Part shown: positions 1 through 9,001 of the stretch, piece after piece
Position numbering within the stretch: position 1 is the first letter of the stretch
Layout: every line of letters begins with the position of its first letter
Source of the DNA: Cardiobacterium hominis
GTDB lineage: Bacteria > Pseudomonadota > Gammaproteobacteria > Cardiobacteriales > Cardiobacteriaceae
Reading direction: 5' to 3'
Length of the DNA: 64,000 nucleotides
Assembly: GCF_900637305.1 (NCBI RefSeq)
Contig: NZ_LR134365.1
Coordinates: 1,109,501-1,173,500 of the forward strand
Notes under the pieces: model-generated
Database searches by the model: none
What the model saw: the letters and a program-made list of their open reading frames with translations, nothing else
What the model was told of the DNA's origin: nothing
Position numbers and translations under genes: made by a program

Positions 1-2
1 GA

Positions 3-1440
3 GCCGGACATGACACGCTTGATGGTGGCGCTGGTGATGACCATCTGGAAGGTGGTGATGTTGAAAGCGATACCTACCAGTTCCGTGCCGGTCATGGCAA
101 AGATACCGTCACAGACTACGCTCACAACGACGAACAAGCGGACACGTTGCGCTTTAAGGGTGCGCAGGCAGAGAAAGCAGCCTTTGCACGTGAAGGCTAT
201 GACCTTGTAGTTAAGGCTTATGGCGGCGATGACCGGGTCGCGTTGAAAGATTACTTCTACGGCGATAACTACAGCCGCTATAACTTCCACTTTGACGACA
301 GCAAGCTGAGCAGGGAAGACCTCATCAAAAAAGGCTTTGACTTCACCAGTACAGAAAACAACGACTATCTGCAGGGTTGGTACTCGGATGATACCATCCA
401 TGGCGGAGCCGGTGACGACACCCTCTATGGCTACGGTGGCAATGACACCCTCCATGGAGACAGCGGCAACGATGGTCTAAGTGGCGGTTACGGCAATGAC
501 GTGCTGCACGGTGGAGAAGGCAACGACCACCTCTACGGCGAAGCCGGACATGACACGCTTGATGGTGGCGCTGGTGATGATCAGCTGGAAGGAGGCATCT
601 ACGAAAGCGATACCTACCTGTTCCGCACCGGTCATGGCAAAGATACCGTCACAGACTACGCTCGCAACGACGAACAGGCGGACACGTTGCGCTTTGAGGG
701 TGCGCAGGCAGAGAAAGCAGTCTTTGCACATGAAGGCTATGACCTTGTAGTTAAGGCTTATGGCGGCGATGACCGGGTAACGCTGAAGGACTACTTCATT
801 AGCAGTAGCAACGAACGCTACCACTTCCAGTTTGACGACAACAAACTAGGCCGTGAAGACCTCATCAAAAAAGCCTTTGACTTCACTGGTACAGAAAACA
901 ACGACCGTCTGGTGGGTTGGTACTCGGATGATGCCATTCATGGCGGAGCCGGTGACGACACCCTCTATGGCTACGATGGCAATGACACCCTCCATGGAGA
1001 CAGCGGCAACGATGGTCTAAGTGGCGGTGACGGCAATGACGTGCTGCACGGTGGAGAAGGCGACGATTCATTAGGCGGTGATAGCGGCGATGACGTTTTG
1101 CACGGCAACGAAGGCAACGACCACCTCTACGGCCGAGCCGGACATGACACGCTTGATGGTGGCGCTGGTGATGACCATCTGGAAGGTGGTGCTGTTGAAA
1201 GCGATACCTACCAGTTCCGTGCCGGTCATGGCAAAGATACCGTCAAAGACTACGGTTACAACGACGAACAGGCGGACACGTTGCGCTTTGAGGGTGCGCA
1301 GGCAGAGAAAGCAGCCTTTGCACGTGAAGGCTATGACCTTGTAGTTAAGGCTTATGGCGGCGATGACCGGGTAACGCTGAAGGACTACTTCTTTAGCAGT
1401 ACCAACGACCGCTACCACTTCCAGTTTGACGATGCCACTT
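3..1440 (+). repeat. Large tandem intragenic repeat of the RTX gene
   Basis: Near-identical DNA modules begin at 3, 543 and 1137 (each starting GCCGGACATGACACGCTTG). The first interval is 540 bp and the second 594 bp. The extra 54 bp encode exactly two additional RTX nonapeptides (GDDSLGGDS and GDDVLHGNE). High nucleotide identity implies recent duplication or ongoing homogenisation. Confidence 0.9.
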
Positions 1441-2114
1441 TCAAAGCGGCGGAACTGCGCGGTAAAGACTTGCCAACGGAAGGCCTAAAAGCGCCAGTAG
1501 CGGCAACTGCACAAGCAGACGCTGCTACGCCAGATAGCGCTACAGCCGCTGTTACCCCACAAGAAAAGGCGGCAACGGCCACCACCGATGATAGCAAGGC
1601 GCAGGTTGCGAATACGCCCGAGAAAATTGTTGCCGTTGATACGTTCCATCCGCCGTTGCAGCTACACAAAGATGGCGCGGCATCAACAGATGCTGTACAG
1701 AAAGCGGATAGCGCTACTGTTTCGGGTAATGATGCCGGGAAAAATGTGCTTGCTGCGCAAACGCCCGCCGATACGAAAGTTCAGTCTGCTGCGACGGATA
1801 CTGCAACTCAAGCGGCCGTTCCTGCATCAGGTAAAGCGACGCAAATTGCTGCCGCGACTTCTGTGGATTCGCAAGTATCAAGTAAGGGCGACACGCAAAG
1901 CGTTACCGCGCAGCAGAATGCCACAGCGGTAGATGCTGCCTTGAAAACGGGTGGTGCGACAGCAACACCGGCAAGCACGCTGGATGCTAAGGCGGCACAG
2001 CAATCGCAACAGATGCTCTCCGCCATGGCCACGCAAAGTCAGACGGCAACGCCAACGGCGCTCGCCGCTCCCGATTTGCAGCCTAAACCGCAGTTGGTTG
2101 CCAGTCAGGTGTGA
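3..2114 (+). CDS. RTX calcium-binding repeat protein, C-terminal part (5' end outside window)
   Basis: The reading frame is already open at base 3 and runs 703 codons to TGA, so the start lies upstream. About the first 480 residues alternate blocks of RTX nonapeptides (GGxGxDxLx, for example GGAGDDTLYG) with a ~100-residue module containing FEGAQAEKA, GGDDRVTLKDYF and FDFTGTENND, which resembles the haemolysin-type calcium-binding related domain. RTX repeats bind Ca2+ and fold after type I secretion. The last ~220 residues are low-complexity Ala/Thr/Gln-rich sequence ending in VASQV. The N-terminal function (enzyme, adhesin or toxin) cannot be seen. No secretion genes (HlyB/D, TolC) are in the window. 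Confidence 0.9.
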   Translation, partial: AGHDTLDGGAGDDHLEGGDVESDTYQFRAGHGKDTVTDYAHNDEQADTLRFKGAQAEKAAFAREGYDLVVKAYGGDDRVALKDYFYGDNYSRYNFHFDDSKLSREDLIKKGFDFTSTENNDYLQGWYSDDTIHGGAGDDTLYGYGGNDTLHGDSGNDGLSGGYGNDVLHGGEGNDHLYGEAGHDTLDGGAGDDQLEGGIYESDTYLFRTGHGKDTVTDYARNDEQADTLRFEGAQAEKAVFAHEGYDLVVKAYGGDDRVTLKDYFISSSNERYHFQFDDNKLGREDLIKKAFDFTGTENNDRLVGWYSDDAIHGGAGDDTLYGYDGNDTLHGDSGNDGLSGGDGNDVLHGGEGDDSLGGDSGDDVLHGNEGNDHLYGRAGHDTLDGGAGDDHLEGGAVESDTYQFRAGHGKDTVKDYGYNDEQADTLRFEGAQAEKAAFAREGYDLVVKAYGGDDRVTLKDYFFSSTNDRYHFQFDDATFKAAELRGKDLPTEGLKAPVAATAQADAATPDSATAAVTPQEKAATATTDDSKAQVANTPEKIVAVDTFHPPLQLHKDGAASTDAVQKADSATVSGNDAGKNVLAAQTPADTKVQSAATDTATQAAVPASGKATQIAAATSVDSQVSSKGDTQSVTAQQNATAVDAALKTGGATATPASTLDAKAAQQSQQMLSAMATQSQTATPTALAAPDLQPKPQLVASQV

Positions 2115-2128
2115 TGACTGAAAGAAGA

Positions 2129-2152
2129 GCCGCCTCCGGGCGGCTTTTTTAT
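2129..2152 (+). terminator. Rho-independent terminator of the RTX gene
   Basis: The inverted repeat GCCGCC-TCC-GGGCGGC is followed by six T, 15 bp after the stop codon. Confidence 0.85.
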
Positions 2153-2188
2153 TGTGGGAACAAGGACAAGCGTTAAGGTTCTTTTGAT

Positions 2189-2450
2189 TAGGGGCTGTTT
2201 GCATTTCGGCGGATAAGCCCCTCTCTCGCTACGCGAGCAATGCTTGTCCCTCTGGGAGAAGGGCAGGGATAAACAAACTTCACATGACGATATACGTTTA
2301 AGGACTCCTCGTTTTGAATAATGCCGTCGCTACGCGACTTTTCACACCCCCTCCCCGGGTTCCCTTGAAAAAGGCGTTCGCCTTTTTCAAGGGAACCCCG
2401 GCTCTCCCCCGCTCCGCGGGGAAGGGGGACTCAAATTGCAAACAGCCCCT
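2189..2450 (+). repeat. Family A palindromic element, copy A1
   Basis: Ends are TAGGGGCTGTTTGCATTT and AAATTGCAAACAGCCCCT, an inverted repeat; the right-hand TA has become TG. Inside are a hairpin (CCCCTCTC...), a long perfect hairpin (CCCTTGAAAAAGGCG/CGCCTTTTTCAAGGG, about 2363-2398) and a GC-rich hairpin with CTCCCCCGC. There is no coding capacity. It fills most of the gap between the convergent RTX and dacB genes. It is MITE-like, and the TA next to the ends may be a target duplication. Confidence 0.75.
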
Positions 2451-2455
2451 GGTGG

Positions 2456-2596
2456 TATAGTAATCCCCCTAAAATCTCATACGGTGTTGGCACCCATAAA
2501 AATGGGGAAGGTCATTTTATATGGGAAACCCGTGCCTATAACCGCGTACTGTCTTTGGCATCGCGCCTTGTGCAGAACTTTGCGTGTACCGTTATA
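2456..2596 (+). repeat. Family B element, diverged copy with internal insertion
   Basis: It starts TATAGTAATCCCCCTAAA and ends GTACCGTTATA. It aligns along its length with the 107-bp copy at 29360-29466 (shared CTCATACGGTGTTG and ACCGCGTACTG) but carries about 34 extra bases in the middle. From here to the dacB stop (2597-2692) I see no feature. Confidence 0.6.
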
Positions 2597-2692
2597 AATC
2601 CAGCATTCAAGTCACCGCTGCCGCAGAGTTTGCCGGATGCTGCCGATTTGCGGCGTGATGGGCTGGTGGCGGTCCTGTGAGAGTGTTAGCCG

Positions 2693-4105
2693 TTATTGTT
2701 GGTACAGCCAGCGGAAGAGGTCGTCCTGCATGGCGCGGCTGCGCACGGCGCTTTTGCCGTTGCCGATGATGACGACGACGTAGTTGCGTCCGCTTTCGGC
2801 GCGGACGTAGCCGGCGAAGCTGCGCACGTTGTCAATGGTGCCGGTTTTGCCGATGACGCGCCCGGCGAGTGCTTCGCCGCGGTAGCGTTTGCGCAGGGTG
2901 CCGCTTTCGCCGGCGACCGCCAGCGATTGCAGGAAGGTTTGTCCTTGGTCAGAGAGGTAGATGTAGCGCAGCAGTTGGGCGAGTTGTTCGGCGCTGGTCA
3001 GTTCGAGGCGGGAGAGGCCGGCGCCGTTGTCGATGATCATGCCGTCGGTGTTGATGCCGAAGGCTTCCAGCGTCATGCGCACGGCGTTGCGGCCTTTTTC
3101 GAGGCTGCCGGGTGGGTCGAAGGTTTTGGCGCCGAGGGTGAGCATGAGTTGGCGCGTCATGACGTTGTTGCTTTCTTGGTTCATGCGCTGGATTTGTACG
3201 GCAAGCGGTTCGGAGAGGCCGGTGTAGATGTGTTTTGCGGTGGACGGGGTTTTGGCGACTTTGCCCGCGCCGTCGAAGCTGCCGCCGAGGCGGTACCAGA
3301 GGTCGCGGAAGAGGTAGTAGAACTGTTCGCTCGCCTCGCCGAGGACGAGCATGACGTCTTGCGCGCCACAGCCGGTGGCGTAGGTGCCGGCGACGTGCAT
3401 CACCGCGTAGCCTTTGTCGTCGCGCTCCAGCACGGCCGACGGGGTGAAGCCGTCGCCGCTGCAATTGCCTTTGCGCACTTGCAGCTGGTTGTCGATTTTC
3501 CAGTTGACGATTTCCGGGACGAGCGCCAGTTTGGGTTTGCCTGCCTGCGGGGTGACTTGCATTTTGACGGTGCGGAAGTTGACCATCAGCGGATGCGGCA
3601 CGGCGTTGTAAGCCGCCCAGGGTTTGCCGTCGAAGGCGGCGGCGTCGCGCTCTTGCGGCGAGAGGTGGTAGAGCGAGTCATCAAGGACGATGTCGCCGGT
3701 GATGTGGCGCACGCCCGCCTGTTGCAGGCCTTGCAGCATCGCCAGCAGTTGTTCTTCGACGAGGAAGGGATCGCCACCGCCGACGACGTAGAGGTTGCCA
3801 TCGACGACGCCGTTGGCATCGGGCAGGCTGTCAACGTAAAACTTCGTTTCCCAACGGAAATCCGCGCCGAGGCGAATCAGGCCGGAGGCGGTGGTCAGCA
3901 CTTTTTCCACCGAGGCGGGGTGGCGCAGTTGTTTGCCGTTCAGATCGACCAGCGGCACTTCCGCTTCTATCCCTTGCACCCAGATGCTGACGTCTTCCGG
4001 CGCCACCTTGTTCTTGTTCAGCATTTCCGTAACCGCTGCGGGCAGCTGCTGTGCTTGGGCGAGCAGGCAGAACCACGAACAAAGCAAGAAAAAACCAATG
4101 CGCAT
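2693..4105 (-). CDS. dacB: D-alanyl-D-alanine carboxypeptidase/endopeptidase (PBP4)
   Basis: Class C penicillin-binding protein that trims peptidoglycan stem peptides and cleaves cross-links in the periplasm. It has 470 residues, close to the ~477 of E. coli PBP4. A signal peptide (MRIGFFLLCSWFCLLAQA) is followed by the three active-site motifs: SxxK as SVEK (Ser65, Lys68), SxN as SNN near residue 312, and KTG (GKTGT) near residue 421. The large insertion between the first two motifs matches the PBP4 layout. It is transcribed alone, convergent with the RTX gene and divergent from darP. Confidence 0.93.
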   Translation of the reverse strand: MRIGFFLLCSWFCLLAQAQQLPAAVTEMLNKNKVAPEDVSIWVQGIEAEVPLVDLNGKQLRHPASVEKVLTTASGLIRLGADFRWETKFYVDSLPDANGVVDGNLYVVGGGDPFLVEEQLLAMLQGLQQAGVRHITGDIVLDDSLYHLSPQERDAAAFDGKPWAAYNAVPHPLMVNFRTVKMQVTPQAGKPKLALVPEIVNWKIDNQLQVRKGNCSGDGFTPSAVLERDDKGYAVMHVAGTYATGCGAQDVMLVLGEASEQFYYLFRDLWYRLGGSFDGAGKVAKTPSTAKHIYTGLSEPLAVQIQRMNQESNNVMTRQLMLTLGAKTFDPPGSLEKGRNAVRMTLEAFGINTDGMIIDNGAGLSRLELTSAEQLAQLLRYIYLSDQGQTFLQSLAVAGESGTLRKRYRGEALAGRVIGKTGTIDNVRSFAGYVRAESGRNYVVVIIGNGKSAVRSRAMQDDLFRWLYQQ

Positions 4106-4176
4106 TCAGCCCTCCCAAGCCAACGCTGCCAAAAAAGCGGCTATTATAGGCATCCCGCTGAAAAACGAAACCGCAC

Positions 4177-4737
4177 ATGAGCGAAAAACACTATGACGAA
4201 GAAGGCCGCGTCATCCGCGAAAACCGCAGCCAGGCCAAGCGCGAACGCGAGCATATTAAAATCTTTGCGCGTGAACTTTTGAAACTGCCGGCGCACCAGT
4301 ACCCGCTTTTGCCGATTGACGAGACGCTGCAAGCGGCGCTGGTCGAGGGCAAGCGCTTGACCGGCAACGCGCTTTCGCGCCATCTGAATTATCTCACCCG
4401 CCTTTTGGACGAGCAGGGCTATGAGGAAATTCTCGCCGCGCACGAACACGTCAATCATCCGTATCTGCACAGCCCCGGCAAGCAGCAGCGCATTCAGGGC
4501 GAAATTGCGCGCCTGCTGGCAGGAGACGCCGATATTTATGGCGAGCTGCTTGGCCGCTATGCCGATCTTGATTTGCAGCATTTGCGCCAACTGGTGCGCG
4601 AGGCGCAGAAGCTGTTGGCCGCGGCGACGGCTGAAGTTGATGACGATGCCCCCGCCGCGCCGAGCAACGCGCCAAACAAGTATCAGCGCCGCTTGCAGAA
4701 GTATTTGCAGGGCTTGGCGCTTTTTTATGAGGAATGA
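4177..4737 (+). CDS. darP: Ribosome-associated protein DarP/YjgA (DUF615)
   Basis: 186-residue protein of the YjgA/DUF615 family, which binds late 50S subunit precursors in E. coli and promotes assembly. Typical features are the N-terminal acidic start, the SQAKREREHIKIF segment, the LPIDETLQAAL motif and the basic ARLNYLTRLL-like helix, followed by a charged C-terminal helix. It diverges from dacB with a 71-bp gap and is followed by its own terminator. Confidence 0.88.
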   Translation: MSEKHYDEEGRVIRENRSQAKREREHIKIFARELLKLPAHQYPLLPIDETLQAALVEGKRLTGNALSRHLNYLTRLLDEQGYEEILAAHEHVNHPYLHSPGKQQRIQGEIARLLAGDADIYGELLGRYADLDLQHLRQLVREAQKLLAAATAEVDDDAPAAPSNAPNKYQRRLQKYLQGLALFYEE

Positions 4738-4738
4738 T

Positions 4739-4764
4739 AAAAGCCCGCAGATGCGGGCTTTTTT
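4739..4764 (+). terminator. Rho-independent terminator
   Basis: AAGCCCGC-AGAT-GCGGGCTT followed by a T run directly after the darP stop; it may act in both directions, since prmB ends just beyond. Confidence 0.85.
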
Positions 4765-4779
4765 GTGGGTGGCAGCCGT

Positions 4780-5679
4780 TCAGACCACGCCCGCTTCGCG
4801 CCAGGCGAGCAGTTCGTCGGCGCTGATGATACAGACGCCTTCGCCGCCGCGTTCGAATTCGACCCAGTCAAAGCCTGCGTCGGGGTAGGCGTCTTCCAGT
4901 TGCGGCCAGCTCATGCCGACTTCCAGCACCAGCAGGCCGCGTTCTGTGAGGTAGTCGGGCGCTTCATGCAGCAGGCGACGGGTGAAGTCGAGGCCGTCTT
5001 CGCCGGAGACCAGCGCCTGCCGCGGTTCGTGGCGGTATTCGGTGGCGATGTCGTCCATTTCTGCCGCTTCCACGTAGGGCGGGTTGCAGATGATCCAGTC
5101 GAATTGTCCGCGCACGGCGGCGAGGCCGTCGCCTTGACAGATTTCGACGACGTCGCTCATGTTGTAACGGGCGAGGTTGAGGCGGGCGACGTCAAGTGCA
5201 TCCGTATCAAGGTCGGCGAGGACGACTTCCGCCTGCGGCTGCTGCAATTGCGCGAGGATGCCGAGGCAGCCGCTGCCGCAGCAGAGGTCAAGGATGCGTT
5301 CCGGCGCTTCGCCTTGTGGCCACCACGGCGCGAGGTCGCGCGCGATGAGTTCGGCGATGGGCGAGCGCGGGATGAGGGCGCGTTCGTCAATGTAGAATTC
5401 GTAGCCGCCGTAGAGGGTGCGGCGGGTGAGGTAAGGCACGGGGATGCGTTCGCGGATACGCCGCTCCAGCGCGTCGCGGAGGGTGGCGATTTCGTCGTCG
5501 GTGAGGCGGGCGGCGAAGTAGGCGGGGCTCAGGTCGTAGGGCAGTTTGAGCAGACCGAGGACGAGGGCTGCGGCTTCGTCGAGGGCGTTGTCGGTGCCGT
5601 GGCCGTAATAGACGTCGGCGGCGGCGAGGCGGCTCGCGCTGTAGCGTATCCAGTCGAGCAGGGTGGCGAGTGCGTGCAT
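4780..5679 (-). CDS. prmB: 50S ribosomal protein L3 N5-glutamine methyltransferase
   Basis: 299-residue SAM-dependent methyltransferase of the PrmB/HemK family, which methylates a glutamine of ribosomal protein L3. Visible motifs are motif I (LDLCCGSGCLGI), the catalytic NPPY near residues 199-202 (ICNPPYVE), and the family segment RIPVPYLTRRTLYGGYEFYI preceding ALIPRSPI, which separates PrmB from PrmC. It is divergent from the downstream permease; only 56 bp separate the starts. Confidence 0.9.
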   Translation of the reverse strand: MHALATLLDWIRYSASRLAAADVYYGHGTDNALDEAAALVLGLLKLPYDLSPAYFAARLTDDEIATLRDALERRIRERIPVPYLTRRTLYGGYEFYIDERALIPRSPIAELIARDLAPWWPQGEAPERILDLCCGSGCLGILAQLQQPQAEVVLADLDTDALDVARLNLARYNMSDVVEICQGDGLAAVRGQFDWIICNPPYVEAAEMDDIATEYRHEPRQALVSGEDGLDFTRRLLHEAPDYLTERGLLVLEVGMSWPQLEDAYPDAGFDWVEFERGGEGVCIISADELLAWREAGVV

Positions 5680-5735
5680 GGGTTTTCCGGGGCTGTTAGA
5701 ATGAGCGCCGTTTTCACGGCTTTTCGGCTTTTTTA

Positions 5736-6863
5736 ATGAGAAATTCCAACGCGTTATTTGGGCTGGCGCTTCTGCTGTTTGCCGGTTTTTTATTTTACTT
5801 GCTAGCTCCTGTCCTCACACCTTTTTTCTTGGCGACGCTGCTCGCTTATTTGGGCGATCCGCTGGTTGATCGCCTGCAACGCTGGCGCCTGTCGCGTACG
5901 ACGGCGGTGGTCACGGTGTTCTGCGGCATTTTTCTGTTTTTCGCGCTGATTGTGCTGGTGGTGATTCCGGCGATTGGCGGGCAGATTGACCGCGTCGTCG
6001 GCAAGTTGCCCAATTATGGCCAATGGTTGCAGCAGAGCGCGCTGCCGCGGCTTGCCGCGCTGTTTGACATCACCCCCGGCGAGTTCCGGATTGACGACAT
6101 CATTGCCGCCATCAAGGACAATCTCGGCTCGTCGGCGACGCTTTTGAAGAATGTGCTGGCGAAGGTGACGGGGTCTGCGAACTGGATTATCAGCTTCGTC
6201 AGCTATCTGGTGCTGGTGCCGGTGATTACCTTTTATATGCTGCGCGACTGGGACGCGATGGTGGCAAAGACCGCCGAACTGGTGCCGCGCAAGGCGATTG
6301 GCACGGTAACGCTCCTGGTGCGCCGCTCCGATGAAGTCCTCGGCGGCTTTTTGCGCGGGCAACTGCTGGTGATGAGCGGCCTCGGCCTCATCTACGCCAT
6401 CGGCCTGACCGCACTCGGCCTCGACATGGCGATTGCCATCGGCATCTTCGCCGGCCTGGTGAGCTTCGTGCCGTATCTCGGCCTCATCGTCGGCATGGCG
6501 CTTGCGGGCGGCATGGCGCTGTTGCAGTTTCAGGACGTGTCGCACCTCGTCGGCGTCGTCGCCGTCTTCTGCATCGCGCAGGCGATCGAAGGCATGGTGC
6601 TGACGCCGAAATTCGTCGGCGATCGCATCGGCCTGCATCCGGTCGCCGTCCTCTTTGCCGTGCTCGCCGGCGGCCAGCTCTTTGGCTTCATGGGCGTGCT
6701 GCTCGCCCTGCCCGCCGCCGCCGTGATTAACGTCTTCCTCGGCTACTGCAAACAGCACTACCTGCAAAGCGACGTCTATGCCGACGACGACCCCGCCCCG
6801 CCGGAAGACCCTGAAAACGAAGCCGCCCCCGAACTCCCACCCCCGGAAAACCCCGAACCATGA
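5736..6863 (+). CDS. AI-2E family transporter / PerM-like permease
   Basis: 375-residue polytopic inner-membrane protein of the UPF0118/AI-2E family (PF01594). It has paired N-terminal helices (LFGLALLLFAGFLFYLLAPV, then LSRTTAVVTVFCGIFLFFAL), a long amphipathic loop, and a C-terminal cluster of helices containing FVPYLGLIVG and the family signature PKFVGDRIGLHPVAVLFAVL. The C-terminus is acidic and proline-rich. Substrates differ across the family (export of signals or metabolites, Na+/H+ exchange), so the substrate is open. Its stop overlaps the mlaA start (ATGA). Confidence 0.85.
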   Translation: MRNSNALFGLALLLFAGFLFYLLAPVLTPFFLATLLAYLGDPLVDRLQRWRLSRTTAVVTVFCGIFLFFALIVLVVIPAIGGQIDRVVGKLPNYGQWLQQSALPRLAALFDITPGEFRIDDIIAAIKDNLGSSATLLKNVLAKVTGSANWIISFVSYLVLVPVITFYMLRDWDAMVAKTAELVPRKAIGTVTLLVRRSDEVLGGFLRGQLLVMSGLGLIYAIGLTALGLDMAIAIGIFAGLVSFVPYLGLIVGMALAGGMALLQFQDVSHLVGVVAVFCIAQAIEGMVLTPKFVGDRIGLHPVAVLFAVLAGGQLFGFMGVLLALPAAAVINVFLGYCKQHYLQSDVYADDDPAPPEDPENEAAPELPPPENPEP

Positions 6864-7612
6864 AAAAACACCTCCTCGCCCTCATCGCCGCTGCCGGATT
6901 GCTGACCGCGTGCAGCAGCGCCATCGACGCCAACGGCTACACCTACGACCCGTGGGAGCCGTTCAACCGCAAAGTCTTCGTCTTTAACGACACTCTTGAC
7001 ACCTACCTGCTCAAACCCCTCGCCACCGGCTACGACACCATCACCCCCGCGCCGGTGAAAAAAGGCATCAGCAACTTCTTCGGCAACCTCGGCGACGTCG
7101 GCTCATTTGCCAACAGCCTGCTCCAGCTCAAATTCCGCCAATCGCTGCAAATACTGGCGCGCGTTATCGACAACACCGTCTATGGCCTCGGCGGCCTCAT
7201 CGACGTCGCCACCCCGATGGGCAACCCGAAAATCCACGAAGACTTCGGCACGACCCTTGCCCACTACGGCGTGAACAGCGGCCCCTTCCTCATGCTGCCG
7301 CTCTTTGGCCCCTCGACCGTGCGCGACGGCTTTGGCCGCGTCGTCGATACCGCGACCGCGCCACAGCGCCTCGCCATTGACGACAAAACCGCCTACTGGA
7401 CGCTGACCGCGGTGAACGGCATCCAGACGCGCGCCCAACTCCTGCCGCTGGAAAAAGTCGCCACCGACCAGCCGACCGACAAATACACCCTGGTGCGCGA
7501 CACCTGGCTGCAATACCGCTTCGGCCAGGTCACCGGCGAACAACGCAGCGCGGGCGAACAAAAAGCACTGGATGACATCTTCGAACAAGAACAACACGTT
7601 GAAACTCAATAA
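6860..7612 (+). CDS. mlaA: Outer-membrane lipid asymmetry lipoprotein MlaA (VacJ)
   Basis: 250-residue lipoprotein with signal and lipobox LLTAC (Cys18). The family core is clear: YDPWEPFNRKVFVFND, then VKKGISNFFGNLGDVGSFANSLLQ and GPFLMLPLFGPSTVRDG. MlaA extracts mislocalised phospholipids from the outer leaflet of the outer membrane and passes them to MlaC and MlaBDEF, none of which lie here. It is coupled to the upstream permease by a 4-bp overlap and overlaps rsgA by 41 bp. Confidence 0.93.
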   Translation: MKKHLLALIAAAGLLTACSSAIDANGYTYDPWEPFNRKVFVFNDTLDTYLLKPLATGYDTITPAPVKKGISNFFGNLGDVGSFANSLLQLKFRQSLQILARVIDNTVYGLGGLIDVATPMGNPKIHEDFGTTLAHYGVNSGPFLMLPLFGPSTVRDGFGRVVDTATAPQRLAIDDKTAYWTLTAVNGIQTRAQLLPLEKVATDQPTDKYTLVRDTWLQYRFGQVTGEQRSAGEQKALDDIFEQEQHVETQ

Positions 7613-8540
7613 ACAACAGCGGCGACGCATCGCCGCACAACAAGCCGACAAACTGGCAGAAGGCGACGCGAGCCAAAGCGCCACCGTCGTCTGCCACCTC
7701 GGCTACCAACTCATCCTCGAACAATACGGCGCACTCCTCACCGCCGACTGGCGCAAACACAGCGGCGACATCGCCTGCAACGACCGCGTCCTCATCCACC
7801 GCACCGACGACAGCCACGCCGTCGTCGAAGCCATCCTGCCGCGCCACAACGCGCTCGCCAAATGGCAGGGACGCAAGGCCAAAACCATCGCCGCCAACCT
7901 CGACCAACTACTCATCACCATCGCCGCAGAACCCGACTGGCAAGAAAACCTCATCGACCGCCACCTCATCGCCGCCCACTACGCAGGCATCCCCGCCGCC
8001 ATCCTGCACAACAAAACCGACCTGCTGGACGATGCCGCTACCGCCGCCCTGGAAGCGCGCCTTGCCCCCTACCAGGCGCTCGACATCCCCGTGTACCGCG
8101 CCAGCCTGCAAGAAAACGGCGTCCCCGCCGCCCTGCGCGACTGGCTGCGCGACAAACAAACCATCCTCTGCGGCCAATCCGGCGTCGGCAAATCCAGCCT
8201 CATCCGCAGCCTCAAACCCGACGCCGACATCTGGATACAAGCCATATCAGAGGCGACCGGCCACGGCCGCCACACCACCACCAACCTGCGCCGTTACCCG
8301 CTTGACGACGCGACCGCCCTCATCGACACCCCCGGCGTGCGCGGATTTGCCCTCGAACACCTCGACCGCGCGCAAATACTCGCCGCCTGTCCGGACATCC
8401 GCGAACACGCCAGCCACTGCCGCTTCCATGACTGCGACCACCAAACCGCACCCGACTGCGCCGTCCTCGCCGCGCTGGAACGTGGCGACATCGCCCCCGC
8501 CCGCTACCACAACCTGCTACAACTGCTGGCGAACCCCTGA
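7572..8540 (+). CDS. rsgA: Small ribosomal subunit biogenesis GTPase RsgA
   Basis: 322-residue circularly permuted GTPase that checks 30S maturation. The order of motifs is typical: basic N-terminus (KLNKQQRRRIAAQQ) with OB fold, G4 NKTD, then G1 GQSGVGKS (about 201-208), G3 DTPG, and a C-terminal zinc site (CPDIREHASHCRFHDCDH). The start at 7572 lies inside mlaA; it is kept because the N-terminal QQRRR segment is conserved in the family and no good later start precedes it. Confidence 0.93.
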   Translation: MTSSNKNNTLKLNKQQRRRIAAQQADKLAEGDASQSATVVCHLGYQLILEQYGALLTADWRKHSGDIACNDRVLIHRTDDSHAVVEAILPRHNALAKWQGRKAKTIAANLDQLLITIAAEPDWQENLIDRHLIAAHYAGIPAAILHNKTDLLDDAATAALEARLAPYQALDIPVYRASLQENGVPAALRDWLRDKQTILCGQSGVGKSSLIRSLKPDADIWIQAISEATGHGRHTTTNLRRYPLDDATALIDTPGVRGFALEHLDRAQILAACPDIREHASHCRFHDCDHQTAPDCAVLAALERGDIAPARYHNLLQLLANP

Positions 8541-8806
8541 TGCGCGCAAAACCCGGTTTCTACGCCCGCAACCACATCGACAAAGCGCTGTTCCTCCGCT
8601 ACAGCGCGCTCTTTACCGCCTTGCTGGCAGCGCTGCTTCTTTACTCACCGCTCTTTCACCTAATCTTTCTGTCCCTGGTCTTAATAAGCGGCGGGCTGAT
8701 ACCCACCCGGCGCGAACCCAGCCACCTGCGCAGCCTGATGTACGGCCTTTACTACGGCTGCCTGCTTACCGCCATCCCGCTCGCCGCCTTGCTTTGGGCT
8801 GATTAA
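8540..8806 (+). CDS. Small membrane protein of unknown function
   Basis: 88 residues, start overlapping the rsgA stop (TGATG), so translationally coupled. It has a basic N-terminus (MRAKPGFYARNHIDK), two adjacent hydrophobic stretches (about 20-50) with an arginine-rich turn (TRREPSHLR), and a third helix near the C-terminus. I do not recognise a family. No charged active site is evident. The close coupling supports that it is real. Confidence 0.6.
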   Translation: MRAKPGFYARNHIDKALFLRYSALFTALLAALLLYSPLFHLIFLSLVLISGGLIPTRREPSHLRSLMYGLYYGCLLTAIPLAALLWAD

Positions 8807-8841
8807 ACACTAGCCAGCACACCGATGATTCCCTGAAAATA

Positions 8842-8948
8842 TATAGCGATACTCACAAAGCTCTGTACAAGGCGCGCCGCCGAAGACAGTACGCGGTTGT
8901 ACGGCGAGGCGGCGCAACACAGTACAGGGCTTTGTGAGGATTGCTATA
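8842..8948 (+). repeat. Family B element, 107 bp
   Basis: Ends TATAGCGATACTCACAAAG and CTTTGTGAGGATTGCTATA form an inverted repeat; the middle contains CGCGCCGCC / GGCGAGGCGGCGC. It has exactly the same length as the copy at 29360-29466, which is in the reverse orientation. It separates the rsgA group from xseB. Confidence 0.8.
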
Positions 8949-9001
8949 CATACACCATAGTCGCTACCCTGTATGTAAAAACCAACCCAATAAATTCAGC
9001 C

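Noticed and set aside
2468..2680. Open frame that ends just before dacB (reads ...NPAFKSPLPQSLPDAADLRRDGLVAVL in part)
   Set aside because: Its first half lies in a family B repeat and it has no start codon or ribosome site; a gene remnant is possible but not supportable.
2696..4180. 494-codon open frame on the plus strand
   Set aside because: It is the antisense shadow of dacB, whose motifs are clear; its composition (long runs of Ala/Val/Asp) is typical of a GC-rich complement.
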